From NCBI GenBank assembly GCA_037957365.1, contig JARHVA010001740.1, forward strand, positions 884,501 through 948,500: DNA of 64,000 nucleotides. Direction: 5' to 3'. The notes beneath the pieces are model-generated. The model was not told where the DNA came from and made no database searches. It saw nothing but the letters and a program-made list of their open reading frames with translations. Below are positions 35,035-47,656 of this stretch, in pieces; positions within the stretch are counted from its first letter, which is position 1; each line of letters begins with the position of its first letter. Origin of the DNA: Torreya grandis. Its lineage: Eukaryota > Streptophyta > Pinopsida > Cupressales > Taxaceae. The translations under genes were made by a program, and so were the position numbers.

Positions 35035-36310
35035 ATTATAAGCACTAATCAGATGGATTTAGAATCTTGGGTACCCTTTTTAAATGACATCATGAGGTAA
35101 GTATAGTAAGATGGTGGGATTGTGATCCCTATAACCATTATGTGATCTCACAAAGTTTTGGATAACATGTTTTAATCTTTTGGGTTGCATGTAAATTCTT
35201 AGATGGAGTTTTTGGTGTTCATTGTGGTTGGTGCATGACATTACACTAATCCATGAATGGTAATTGTTAAATTAGATGTAACCATACATAATGAGTTACT
35301 ATCTTGTGATTACATTTTGTGATGAATATTGATTATGTTATGCATGAGACATAACATGCATTGGCAAAGACACTAATTTAGGTTATAAAACATGTAAAAT
35401 CTAGTTGGATTTTCAAAATATAACTCCTATCATGAAATTTATATATTTACGCAGTAATGTTTTCCTCATAATAAGAGGAATAACTAGTTGGGAATTGGTT
35501 TTCTATCAAAATGTTGATCTTAATTATATAAAATAAATAAAAATATTAAATATGCCTATCTTACATAAGCTAACAGTTTTAAAAGGGTGTGTTTGGAAGA
35601 TAAAAAAATCTCTTTATTGTCATTTATCGAGGTGAGAAAATTTGTTCCCATGGACAATAATGTTGTTTTACCAAAATGGTTTACAAAGTCATGTCTATAT
35701 GGGTGGATGAATTTTAATAGTCCCAGTAGAACTATAATTTAAATTGTGGTATACCATGTTGTTATGCTAAAATATGAACTTATTTGGCCTAATATAGCTA
35801 TTATCAAAGTTGTAAATAATTGGTTGGTTGTTAATGAATGGCCCTGTGAGCCATAAACACTAGAATTATGCCCCTAGTTATGATATGTTTATGGAAATAA
35901 AATTTTATAATGGATTGTATAGCTCCCCATTATTATTTTTAATGTCAAAAAATGTCACATAAGTTGAGAAGACCTTCCTTAATGGCTTTCCTAAGGAAGA
36001 CATGGTTGTATTTATGATCATGATGGGAGTGTCAATTATATCATGCTTGGATGGTGTGTTACATCCTCTCACTTTACTAATAAGTAAGATGATGGTATTC
36101 TTAATAAATTTTATGATTGTGTTGTGTAATTACACAATGGGCATATCAATACTTGATGGATTTGTAAAATTATAAAGGGTTTTCACCCTTGTTAAAAACT
36201 CAAATTTTGACAATTGAGTAGTGGAACTCTTTGTAATAAAGAATGATAGAGTCTTTTTAGATAGCCTGGTCCCTGGTTGTAATTTTAATCATTGAGATGG
36301 ATCCTCTCTA
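35035..36310 (+). other. Internal region of the giant element, right part, non-coding
   Basis: It continues the giant element's interior after the nested insertion up to its polypurine tract. No protein-like ORF or conserved retrotransposon motif is visible. Confidence 0.55.
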
Positions 36311-36322
36311 AGAGGGGGAGGA
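36311..36322 (+). other. Polypurine tract of the giant element
   Basis: AGAGGGGGAGGA lies immediately before the TGTTATGACC start of the 3' LTR, the usual plus-strand primer position. Confidence 0.9.
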
Positions 36323-37017
36323 TGTTATGACCCCACCTCAATAATCATCTTGTTTTTGTTGGCATGCTAACCTTGAAAGATCATTTTAGCCAATTGGCAT
36401 TATGACTACTCAGTACAGTTGATTACTTTGTTTTGAGACACTATGATAGTGATTATGATGTAGATGTATATGCTTATTTTACTTATGACATATTCTTTCA
36501 TTATTTTTATATTAGATGTTATTATTATGGAAGTATATTTATAGATCAGGTACTACTAATGTCTTGTTTGGTGGTTATAGGAACAAATCAAGTGAGCTAG
36601 GCTTGTTGGTGGACTTCAGACATTAAGAAAATATGGACAGATTATGAGTAGTCAGGTGATTTTGATAGGTAAAATAACAAGTTGAAAATTGTAGCCATGG
36701 TTTATTTGAGTCTCTTAATTCTTTTGACTTCACATTATTTGTCTTCATGTTATTATGTGCATGATCACTTGTGTCATTATTTTTTCTTTGTTCAGATTTA
36801 ATGAGTTTTGGGATCATTAATCATCCTTGATTATGTCATGTGCTTAAGTGTCATTTTTCATATTTGGGATTGTGTTTTTAACCTCTTTAGTGTTGTTGGT
36901 TTTAACTTCCACCTTTTCCCATTTTATTTAATTGGGTAGTCTTGGATGTAAGCCACAATGTTTAACTTTATAGTAGTTAATCCTTGGGTGGCTGGATCAT
37001 GAGTTGAGTTACTAACT

Positions 37018-37149
37018 CCCTTTAACCCATGATGAGTTTGTTTTTCCATATGAAAATGTATATTTTTGTATTAATGTATCTTAGATAATTTTTCTTCCTT
37101 GGCATATGTATGCCAAGGAAGACAAATTATCTAAGATACATTAATACAA

Positions 37150-37232
<83 letters not shown>

Positions 37233-37323
37233 TGCGCGCGCGCCAAGGAAGACAAATTATGTAAGATACATTAATACAAAAATATCCATTTTCATATGGA
37301 AAAACAAACTCATCATGGGTTAA
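37018..37323. repeat. Inverted duplication around a (TG)n tract in the 3' LTR
   Basis: The segment 37018-37106 is followed by an inverted partial copy (37109-37150), a TG tract (37151-37228) with a short GC-rich end, and a second, longer inverted copy (37242-37323). In the 5' LTR the same place has a simple (CA)n tract after 'cttggcat'. The event therefore happened after this element inserted. Confidence 0.9.
37151..37228. repeat. (TG)n microsatellite
   Basis: Pure TG tract of about 78 bp ending in a CGCGTGCGCGCG-type stretch. His-Thr repeat ORFs across it are spurious. Confidence 0.95.
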
Positions 37324-38321
37324 ATGGAGTTTATATATATACCCTTCTTGGTGCAAGCTTAACTAAGCATATTAATGGCATAATAACTCCAAGGATTGAC
37401 TTGATAATTTATGGAGTTAAAAGATCTTGTTAAGGTTGGTCTTGGTCTTAGTTTATTTTATTTTTGCATGGCACATATGGGACATGGCTTAACTTGTTTT
37501 TAAGTTTGGGCATGATCATTGTTTTAGACTTCATAACATAACATGGATTATTCATTTTATTAAAAAGATAAGATTGATGTATTGATGGAGGGTCATGACT
37601 TGGCTTGTTATTATTATTTTGACCCAACTTGTCTTATGTATGATTGGGCATTATTTCTAATTGGACTTGGCATCTTGGCTCAGTTCTTTATATCTTAGAA
37701 TTATCATTATTTGTTTAGACTTTCCATTTTTTGACTTGGGAACTTGAAGGAAGTTGTTGAAAATTTAATTCATGGAATTTTTTTTGGGTTGTTAAAACTT
37801 TTATGATGTATGGTTGATGCCTGTACTCTCCTCCTCTATGCAATTGCCTTGGAAAAATTCATGGCATGGCACCCCTACTAGGATTATGGCATAGGGGTTT
37901 GATGAAGAAAAAAATTCCTTATTTAGGAAGGGGTTGTGTAATTATAGAGACATGGCATGGAGTTGGGGGAGAGGGCCACAATGGTTACAAAGGATCCCTA
38001 AGTCCTCCATGGCATGGAAGAGAATGCAGTGGTAGAGGGAAGATGGTCACCTTGGCCCTATCATTCTACAACCCATAATAATTAAGTATTTCCTTCAAAT
38101 TTTAAGGACAATGCTAGTTTCTATGGATTTAGGTTTTAATGAAAAAAAATAGAACACCTTCTATTTTTCCCATATAAACTAGGCAAATTAAATATACCCA
38201 TTTTGAAGAGTATTGATAAATATTATGTGGTTTTGGAAATTATACAAAATAGATAAACTCATATGAATTTATGAGTAAACTAAATTAGTTTTGCTTTACC
38301 CTATTTGTCATTATAATTTGT

Positions 38322-40374
38322 TGATGTAGAGGTATAATCAATTTTGTCTCATATGGATAGAGACACAATCTTATAATCACCTCTACAAATCACCTAATTT
38401 TGATCTACTTTGTCTAGATATCTTGATCTTAGAAATTCAAAACTATAACCCCTTTGTACTCTATAGATACTAGATTATTTTTTCATTTTTCAACATACAA
38501 ACAAATTTTCCTTCTTATCTCAATCATTCATAAATATATCTCAAATCCTCTTACTTGACCAATCCAATAACATAATTCCCACTACTTGTCTTTTGTATCC
38601 ATATATCAACTCTCTAGACATTAGGTTCATTGACTCATTTTCTTTTTCATTAGTTTAAAGGATCTCTACTCATTAAAAATTATTAAGTTATTTTTATTAC
38701 TCATTATATTCCTATTATACCCCCCCATATAACTCACAAAACTCCTAAAGTTATTTATCACTACTTACACACTTTTTTGTCTTTAGAAGATAGTTTTTGT
38801 AGCCCATTTTTAACCTTTTTCCATTAGTAAAGTCATGTATGGAAAATTATTTAAAAACAAAACTCCTTTATAGACACTCTCTATCATTCTCTTTCTTTCT
38901 ACCAAGTTTATTTTCTTAACTCAACCCTTAAATCCCTTTTCTACACCTTTTATAGGCTTTGTTTAGGCCTATTAGGTCTCTTTCACTTTTCTAAACACAC
39001 AGTCATTTATAGACTATACCCAAAGTTTTTTACACACATTAAACCACAAAAATATCTTTTATAAAATTTATTTCTATCTAATGATCAAAATGTATCACTT
39101 TTGATCAGTTTAGTCACTCTAAACACTACTTTTGTTTTAAAACATTCGAACAGGGTTATCACTATCTATCACTACTCAAGTGTGGATATATTTTGATTAT
39201 GAGTTTAAAATTGACTTTGAGAAAACTATGTAAATTTAATTAATGCCTTATATAACCTTTATGAGTCAACTAAACACCCCTATCATCACTTTTAACCATA
39301 CTTTGTTTTGACTATGTCTACACATTCTCAATCAGTCTATAGTTTAATATATTTTCTTCACCAAAACCTTAAAGGAAACTAAGAAAAGGTATAATATTAT
39401 TTTCATACAACTTGTCACAAACTCCTTAGGATTTATTAAACATCAAACTTAAATTTTTTATACCTTCTTATCTTCATAACCAATCAACACAGTCATTCAT
39501 GTGACTATCAAACATAGGTCAAGGTCTAAGCATATTGATAATGAAATATATTTAAAAATGAATTGAAACCACCCAAGAAAATTTCAATAACATATATATA
39601 AATACTTACCAACTATACTTTCATTCCAAATAATCTTTCATAAGATCTTTCTTCACATATGGCATTTACACAGTCATATAAAGCACATACTATAGAACAC
39701 AGGGTTTGCAAGTTTATTTACCTAACAAGGAACTCTTTGTGTATTTTCTTAGCATTAACACACATTCCAATTTAATGTACTATAATTCTTTGACATGTTT
39801 CCATCAAATTCATATACCATACTATCACATTCACAGGTTTTCATTCCATATAGTAACTTAATTGCCAAGAACTTAGAATAGTAATGAAATAGGGTCCATG
39901 CGTTAGTTATCAAAATCAAGAAATATTCTCATTAATTTGTGGTTTAATATTAATTTTAACCTCTAATCCACCCCCCAAATTCTTTCCACAAAATCATTTA
40001 CAAGTTTATATAACCTATATCTAACCCGTAATGGATTCTTTAATTCTCTTTCAACAATATTAACAAGACTTAACTACATATACCTAACACACTTGTCACA
40101 ATGACTAACCACAAGAGTTAAGAATGTATTTAAAAAACCTTGACATATTTTATAATCTATCAAAACACTTAACCCCTATTTACTTTCTTTACTATGCTCA
40201 AAATCCCACACAAACAACTTCTTAGAATTCTAGTTTTGGTAGGAAAATGCCTTTTAAGCCATTATTCAAATTCTAAAGACCTATAAGACTCCTAAATAGG
40301 AAAAACACATTATATTTTACTTATACTAACTATAAAAATAAAAATGGAAACCATTTGAATATTCCCCTACATCA
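38322..40374 (-). repeat. 3' LTR of the nested TGATG element (2053 bp)
   Basis: Direct partner of 41955-44077. Its end 'cccctacatca' resembles the end of the LTRs of the 49 kb element. Confidence 0.85.
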
Positions 40375-41940
40375 TACTACCAAAGGGCTAAAAGAACTTT
40401 CCCTAAAAGTTATATCCAATCTTTGCATGGCATCCTAGATCCCAAGGCATACTTGAGAAATATATAACTCCTTGTCTCTTGAATAATATTGCAACTATTC
40501 TCTCATGCATATGTACATTATCTCTTGATCCACACTTGTATTTATTCCTTCCTCTTTCTATCTTCATCAAAACTATACCTGTAATGAACAACAAATCATT
40601 AAATAAAACATATGTATCTGCATACCCTTGAGGCATACTCCAACTCTTTTCCTTTCTTGTATATTGTCCTTACTACCAATTACCTTCATATGCCCTTTAT
40701 GTTTCATCCTTATTGTTTTCATCAACCACCAACTTATCTTTGCCTTCTTCTTTTATGGTTTTTCCTTCATCTACAACCTATATTTCAACCTTAGTACCTA
40801 TAAATTCATCATGTAGAGTGTCTTATTGTGCTTGACTACTCCTTGCCTTCATAAGTGCTTTTATCTTATACACAACTATTTTATTCCATAGGTCTATGTT
40901 ATCTTTTGTCACTTCCTTCATATCTTTGTACATTTTATGAGGATCAAAGTTATATTATTTCTTAAGAGATTCATACAAACTAGAATAGTCCTCATAACTT
41001 TGCTTATGTTGTTGTCCTAATGCTTCTTGGATTCATTTTCATCCTCTTGAGTGAGGATCACTTTATACTCCATATCAATTTACTTCATATATGGTTAACA
41101 TGCTTGTTATTATTCAAACATTAAGACTATATCTTGAGCTTCTCCTTCCTCTTGGTTCCTCTTGAACACCACTTGGTCAAATTCTTCCTCTTTTTATTTG
41201 AGCCTATGCATTGGCCCAACTATATCATTCTCTTTATTAACTCTCATACCTGCATTCACACATGTCAAAGGATCATTATTTTGAAATGTATGAGGCTTGA
41301 TTTCCCCCTTCTTTGTTCTCTTAGGTTGTTTGTTCAATTATTTCAATTATCTCTTCACTTTGTCAATGTCTTCTTATCTTCTCCTCTTATTCTTCATCTC
41401 TTTAAGAGGCCATCTCACCTTTTTTTGAATTATAATTACAAACCTTTGTCTAATATCTTCTAATATTTTATCTAAACTTGTCAAGTATGCCTTCAAATCA
41501 TTAATCTCTCTTTTATCAACTTCCTCTTTCTTCACTTCCCTATGTAAACTTTCTTATTTCAATCCCTTCATCTTTATTTTACTTTATTCACTCTATCTCT
41601 AGGTATCTCTTTACCTATCTCTTCTTCATGAGAAGCCTAACTACTTATATCCTTGACCATCACTTGGTCTCTCTCTTCTACCTTCAATATCTCTTTAAGC
41701 CTCCTTATTTGAGATTTCACTAGCTCTCATTTTTCTAGGCTTCTTAGTTTAAGGGATTCACCACACACTGATCACCTTTCTACCTCTCTATCATATGCCT
41801 ACCATCTCATTAATAATCTCAAAACAATCATCTCAAAACAAACTTTTAATTAATATTTCAATCCTACTCAATAGAATCTTTATGCAAATGTAACTAACAA
41901 TTTCAAAACACCAAACATACCTTATCCATAGAATGTTCCT
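40375..41940 (-). pseudogene. Unrecognised charged, coiled-coil-like ORF of the nested element
   Basis: On the minus strand a Lys/Glu/Asp-rich frame runs through much of the internal region, broken by TAG and TAA stops and shifts. The longest open piece is 40403-40636 (77 codons), with Cys and Met residues near 'SSMPWDLGCHAKIGYNF'. Further upstream (about 41480-41740) an alternative frame has coiled-coil character ('RRLKEILKVEERDQVMVKD'). I find no zinc knuckle, protease, RT or integrase motif. It may be a decayed structural protein or a captured sequence; no function is claimed. Confidence 0.35.
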
Positions 41941-41952
41941 GCTCTAATACCA
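41941..41952 (-). promoter_or_regulatory. Primer-binding site, tRNA-iMet type (nested TGATG element)
   Basis: On the minus strand it reads TGGTATTAGAGC, one base from the standard TGGTATCAGAGC, two bases after the 5' LTR. Confidence 0.9.
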
Positions 41953-41954
41953 AA

Positions 41955-44077
41955 TGATGTAGAGTTCTAATCAATTTTATCTCATATGGATAGAAACACA
42001 ATCATACACTCACCTCTACAAATCACCTAATTTTGATCTACTTTATCTAGATATCTAGATCTCAAAAACTCAAGAATGTAACCCTTTAATACTCCATAGA
42101 TACTAGATTATTTTAATCATTTTTCAACATAAAAAATAATTCTCCTTCTTATCTCAATCATTCATAAATATACCTCAACTCCTCTTACCTAACCAATCCA
42201 TCAACACAACTCCCACTACTTGTCTCTTGTATCCATATATCAACTCTCTAGACATTAGGTTCATTGATTCATTTGTTTGTTCATTAGTTTAAAGGATATA
42301 TGCTCATTCAAAGTTATTATTTTATTTTTATTACTCTTTATAGTCCTATTAGACCCCCTCATACAAATTTGAAACTCCTCAAGTTATCTATCACTACTTA
42401 CACACTTTCTTGTCTTTAGAAGATAGTTCTTGTAGCCCTTTTTTACCCTTTTTCCATTACTATAGTCATGTACAGAAAGATATTGAAAAAAAACCTTTTT
42501 ATACACCCTCTATCCTTATCTTTATTTCTACCAAGTTTCTTTTCTTAACTCAACCATTAGATCCCTTTTCTACACCCTTTATAGGCTTTGTTTAGGTCTA
42601 TTAGGTATTTTTCACTTGTTTTTGTACACAATTTAAATCAAAAAAATATCTTTGAGAATATTTATTTCTAACTAATTACCAAAATTTATCACTTTTGGTT
42701 TGTTCAATCACTCTAAACACCAATTTTTGTTTTAAAACCCTAGAACATGGTTATCACTATTTGTCACTACCCAAGAGTGGATATCTTTTGATTATGAGTT
42801 TCAAATTGATTTTCAAAAACCTATGGTAATTTAATGAAATCTAAACATATGACATACACCTTATAGAACCTTTAATATTCAAATAAACACCAATGTCATC
42901 ACTTTTAACCATACTTTACTTTAAATTGTGTCTACAGATTCTCAATCAGTCTATAATTTAATATAGTTTCTTCACCAAAACCTTAAAGTAAACTAAGCAA
43001 AGGTATCAATATTCATTTTATATAACTTGTCACAAACTATTTATTATTGAGTGAACATTATTCTTATCAAAGGTATCAATATTCCTTCCATATAACTTGT
43101 CACAAACTATTTAGGATTGAGTGAACATTAGACTTAAATTCTTTATACCTTCTTATCTTTATAACCAATCAACACAGTCATCCATGTGACTGTCACACAG
43201 AGGTTACAGTCTAAGCACATTTATAATGAAAAATATTTCAAAATTAATTTAAACTACCCAAGAGACTTTCAATAATGTATATATATATATATATAGGTTT
43301 ACCAACTATACTTACATTCTAAACAATCTGCCATAAGATCCTTCTTCACATATGGCACTTACACAATCTTGTAAAGCACATACTACAAAACATATGGCTT
43401 ACAAGTTTATTTACCTAAAAAGGAACTCTATATTCATATTATTAGAAATAACACACATTCCACTTCATTGTACTATCATTATATAACATGTTTCCATTAA
43501 ATGCACATACCATACTATCACATTCACATGTTTTCATTCCACAAAGTAACTCAATTTTCAAAAACTTAAAATAACAATGAAATAGGGTTTATGTTAGTTA
43601 CCAAAATCAAGAAATATTCTCATTAATTTAGGGTTTGATCTTAATTTCAACATCTAATCCATCCCCAAATTCTTTCTATAAAATAATTTATAAGTTTATA
43701 TAACATATATCTAACTCCAATAGATTCTTGAAGTCTTTGTCAAGAATATTAACAAGACTTAACTATCTATACCTAACACACTTGTCACAATGAATAACCA
43801 CAAGAGTTAAGAATGTATTGAAATAACCTTGACCTATTTTAGAAACTATTCAAACACTTAACCCCTAGTTACTTTCTTTACTATGCTCAAAATCCCACAC
43901 AAATAAGTTCTTAGAATTCAAATATTTGAATTTTAGTTTTGGTGGGAAAATGCCTTTCAAGCCATAATTCAATTTCTAAATAGCTCTAAGACTCCTAAAT
44001 AAGATAAACACATTTTATTTGACTTATAATAACTATAAAACTCAAAATGGACACCATTTGAAGATTCACATGCATCA
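41955..44077 (-). repeat. 5' LTR of the nested TGATG element (2123 bp)
   Basis: Starts TGATGTAGAG, ends CATCA, directly followed by TTTGC of the target duplication. A short duplicated segment ('tataacttgtcacaaactatt') occurs at about 43019 and 43081 in this copy, and a TA tract at 43278-43295. Confidence 0.85.
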
Positions 44078-47000
44078 TTTGCATTTTATACTACTATGTT
44101 AAATTATATAAAGGGGTTGGGGGCATACTATTTTGGCTAAGAAGAATAGTTGTAGGGCTATGCCCAACTTGGGTACTCATTCTAAATTTATATTCTACAC
44201 TTATAATGGAATTATGGTCTTTATTAAATCCCTATAGCTGTATAGAAGTATGGTTGAAGATTTAAATCGACCCAAACCTAATTTTTTGTTGGGCTGGGTA
44301 AATTGAATACATGAAAATTTAAAACACATATTATTGGGGTTTTGCTATTATAAATTCCACTCATATTTCATTGGTTTAAATACACCTGGTGGGTTATTTT
44401 CTCTTATATATGTATCTCTCCCTTTCTAGTTATATTTAACCAGCTTAGCCTCTTTTCCCCCTTGGATTGCTTCTCACAAATTATTTCAACACTAGAATAC
44501 ATGTGAGAACCATTAACTCTTGATTAAGATTTAAATGATTATGGGTGACTCATTTTAGACTTTAACTTCTTAACTTGACTATAATTAATGTTAAATTAAA
44601 TGCAATTTTGTTCCTTGATCTTACTATGGTTGTATTGCTAGTTAAATTATTGAGTCATTTGACTGGTATACTAATTCAAAGAAGCATAAGAATTTTGGGC
44701 AATAAGGATTAGCTTATTATTTCAAATGTTGAGGCTTTAAAAACATAAATTTAGAGCTACTAAGCTAAGCAAAATTATATACTCCCTTGGATGAATGTCC
44801 TTTTATTTCTTTGTGTATGTATTAAGTGTTGTACAAGCTATTATTGCTTGTGGTCTTGGTGTTGGACCTATTTTTATGTCTATTGTTGGTGTTGTTTACT
44901 TAAATGTTTGACAATTGAATAATACCATGGCTATGCCATTTTTATGCACATAACTTTTTGGTAAAACCTCGATGCCTAATTTTACCATCTATTTAATGGT
45001 TGGGGTGGTTAGGGAAACCAATGGTTGGGCTCATCAAGCTATACCTTGGGGTATGTCACCTTGTTGATCATGTACTTATCACCTTTGAAGTGTATTTTAT
45101 ATGACTATGATTGTTGGATCCAACCTGTTAATGTGTTGCATATACTTGATGATCCTAATGGTTTTATAATGTAAATGATTCATATGATTATGTTGTGAGA
45201 CTTGTATCTTGTATTATGGAGATACGACATTGATATATTGATGATATGCATGCATGGCAATGCATACTTCATATGGGTAGCATCATGATACATGGGTATC
45301 AAGAGGCCATTGACTCACTTATGTGATTCTAATATTTTATGTATATTGAATAGTTCTAACATGATACTTTCATAGTTTACATGATGAGGTTAAAAAGATG
45401 TAATTTCTATTGTTATTTGATGATAGATGAAATCGTATAATAAGTACTTTTGATTTCATATTCACTAATGTGGTAATTTATATCAATGGGCATACATAAG
45501 TGAACAAAACAATGTTACTTTGGTTAGTTTGACACGAGGGGTACCTCACCTCAATGTACATTATATGTTTTAGTTTCAATTATCTTGATTGTTTTAACAT
45601 AGTTATATGCAAAACATATGGATGATTGCAACATTATGAAAAAAGGTTATGGATTGGTTCTAAATGAAATAGTATTTCTAGTTATTGATTTACACTATAA
45701 CTCTATTTATTTTAAAAGTCATGAAGAATGGCCTCAGTATGATAAAGTTTCTTTTTAAAACCAAAAATTCAAGATAATGAATCATGAAAGAATGTGTAGG
45801 CTGTGATATGAATTTCAATAGCATATCACTTGTTAAGTTATCATGTTGAATTTATGCAAGATAGTATTATCTTTTTATTATGATTTTGATATTAAGGAAT
45901 TATGAATCTTTTTTACTATTGGAATTAATTTCTTTTGAACATGTTAGACTATTAAAAGTTGCTAGAATTACCTATGTACCAGTTGAGTTATGCCTTCATG
46001 AATAATTTATAATAATGGGATTACATACAACCATAGCTATAGTTATTCTAATCCCATGGAATGATTTATTACAGCTTGTTAATCTTTCATATATAACTGG
46101 AAACTATTCTCATGTCTAGGGGTATTATGGATACCTTATTTATTGGTATTTATTATTGATTCTAAAATTTACTATGGAACTTACTTGGTTGGAAAAGTTT
46201 TCTAAAGCCATATTAACTTGTTGAGGTTAATGGTTGTTTGTTCAAGCTACCCTCTTGCATTAGTTATACATATTTACTTGTGGTAAAACTCATATAATAA
46301 TTCTAATTTGATTAATAGACATTGCATGGTATATGCATTAAAGCATAAAAGAATTACATAAATTGAAATGTGTTGTATGTATTCATATTAGCAAATTTGG
46401 CTTATGGCATTATGGTAAAAATCAAGTGTTAATTATTTATAGCTAAAATCTCATTTCAGATTCACTTATTGTTGAATCAATTAAGTATGAATGTTTTTTC
46501 CTTTTGAATTAATTACACCCCACTAAAATATACTTCAGATTTAGTAAAATATATAGTTGGTCATGTTGTCCTTCTATATTAAACCATGGATATGTTATCT
46601 GGTTTAGGTATTGGCATCTAGGTCTTGAGTCACCTAGAGTTAGCCATTATAACCATTTTATACACTCTTGTTACCAAAATGCTTAAGCATGAGAAGGCGA
46701 GATAATTAAGCATTATTATGATCTCTCAATTCTAGAATTATATTGTATTCAGTTTAATATGTTTTTATTAAACCTAAATTGGTCATTGAGTCATTGATTA
46801 AATCTTATGGTTAAATATGTATATAAGGCTTGCACACCATAAGTGACCATGGATGTTACTTGGCTGGTTATATATATGCCTATTTGTGGACTTATGAGGC
46901 TAGAAGGAATTTTTAAACTCCTTGATAATGGTACACCATGTTTGGGAATTCTCTTCCTTGTATGAGTAATGATTTGACTCTAAGATAAGCGCCATCAGGA

Positions 47001-47656
47001 AAATGTATGGTGTTATAGCCACTAGATCCAAAATTTAATTTATGGAATCTTCATGTATACCTCTATGGAGTTGTTTGGTATATTATGGGCTACTTTTCCA
47101 ATTGGTTGGATACCTCACATTAGTTATTTGGAGTTCTTTATGTACCAACTTGAGGGGATATGAATGTTGTCCAACTTGGACCATCTGGTATTGAATAATT
47201 TAATGATTCAAGGGTTTGTATGTATAATAGCTTTTGTTGCTCATATTTAACATCTAGATGGATGTTGTGGAGTAGTTGTATCATTAGATCTAAAATAGGA
47301 CATTATTAGACTCCTGAGATATGAAGTATGGTTAACTAACCATTAAATAATACTATTGGTAGGAGTAAATATTATTGTATAGAGTTTGGAGTTTATCATT
47401 ATGTGCATGCACACTGATATACCCTAAACTATATACTCCTTGACAAAGACGCATTCCCACATAGAACCCTTTACTGGTAACTTAATCTTGGTTACATGTC
47501 TCTACCAACTGATAGCATGTTGTTTGGGATCACCTTTGTGTGAAAATCCACTTTAATTTCATCTTAATCTCATTTGATTATGTTTGGGATTGGTACATAG
47601 TGTCATTTTGTACACTAAAACTAACGATTCCAAAAACATAAAATTGGGTTATTTTA

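Larger units (their letters stand above)
38322..44077 (-). mobile_element. Nested non-autonomous LTR retrotransposon with an unknown ORF
   Basis: LTRs 38322-40374 and 41955-44077 start TGATGTAGAG and end CATCA on the plus strand. The flanks TTTGT and TTTGC give a 5 bp target duplication with one mismatch. The first giant LTR shows the empty site near 19510 ('gatttgcattttat'). On the minus strand a tRNA-iMet-like primer site (41941-41952) follows the 5' LTR. The internal region is only 1580 bp and has no gag or pol motif. Only a degraded charged ORF of unknown function is left. About 10 differences were counted in the first 108 bp of the LTRs. Confidence 0.85.
17728..47656 (+). mobile_element. 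Giant LARD-like LTR retrotransposon with two nested insertions
   Basis: Two directly repeated, collinear copies start with TGTTATGACCC at 17728 and 36323. The left copy is followed by a tRNA-iMet-type primer site (23420-23431), and the right copy is preceded by a polypurine tract (36311-36322), so the element reads on the plus strand. Taking out the nested elements 26284-35029 and 38322-44077 with one 5 bp target copy each leaves about 15.4 kb. Of this about 11.3 kb is LTR and about 4.15 kb is internal. I see no gag, protease, RT, RNase H or integrase motif in the internal part, which fits a large retrotransposon derivative moved by another element's proteins. No clear target duplication was found; the right end is approximate (47656). 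Confidence 0.85.
36323..47656 (+). repeat. 3' LTR of the giant element, split by a nested element
   Basis: It aligns with the 5' LTR in two parts, 36323-38321 and 44083-47656. The insertion at 38322-44077 divides them. It carries a foldback at 37018-37323 that the 5' LTR lacks, and it lacks about 320 bp present in the 5' LTR near 19900-20220. The right end is approximate, based on the alignment to the bases before the primer site. Confidence 0.8.

Noticed and set aside
37141..37356. 71-codon minus ORF with a His-Thr repeat
   Set aside because: It is the translation of the (TG)n tract inside a foldback and is absent from the twin LTR.
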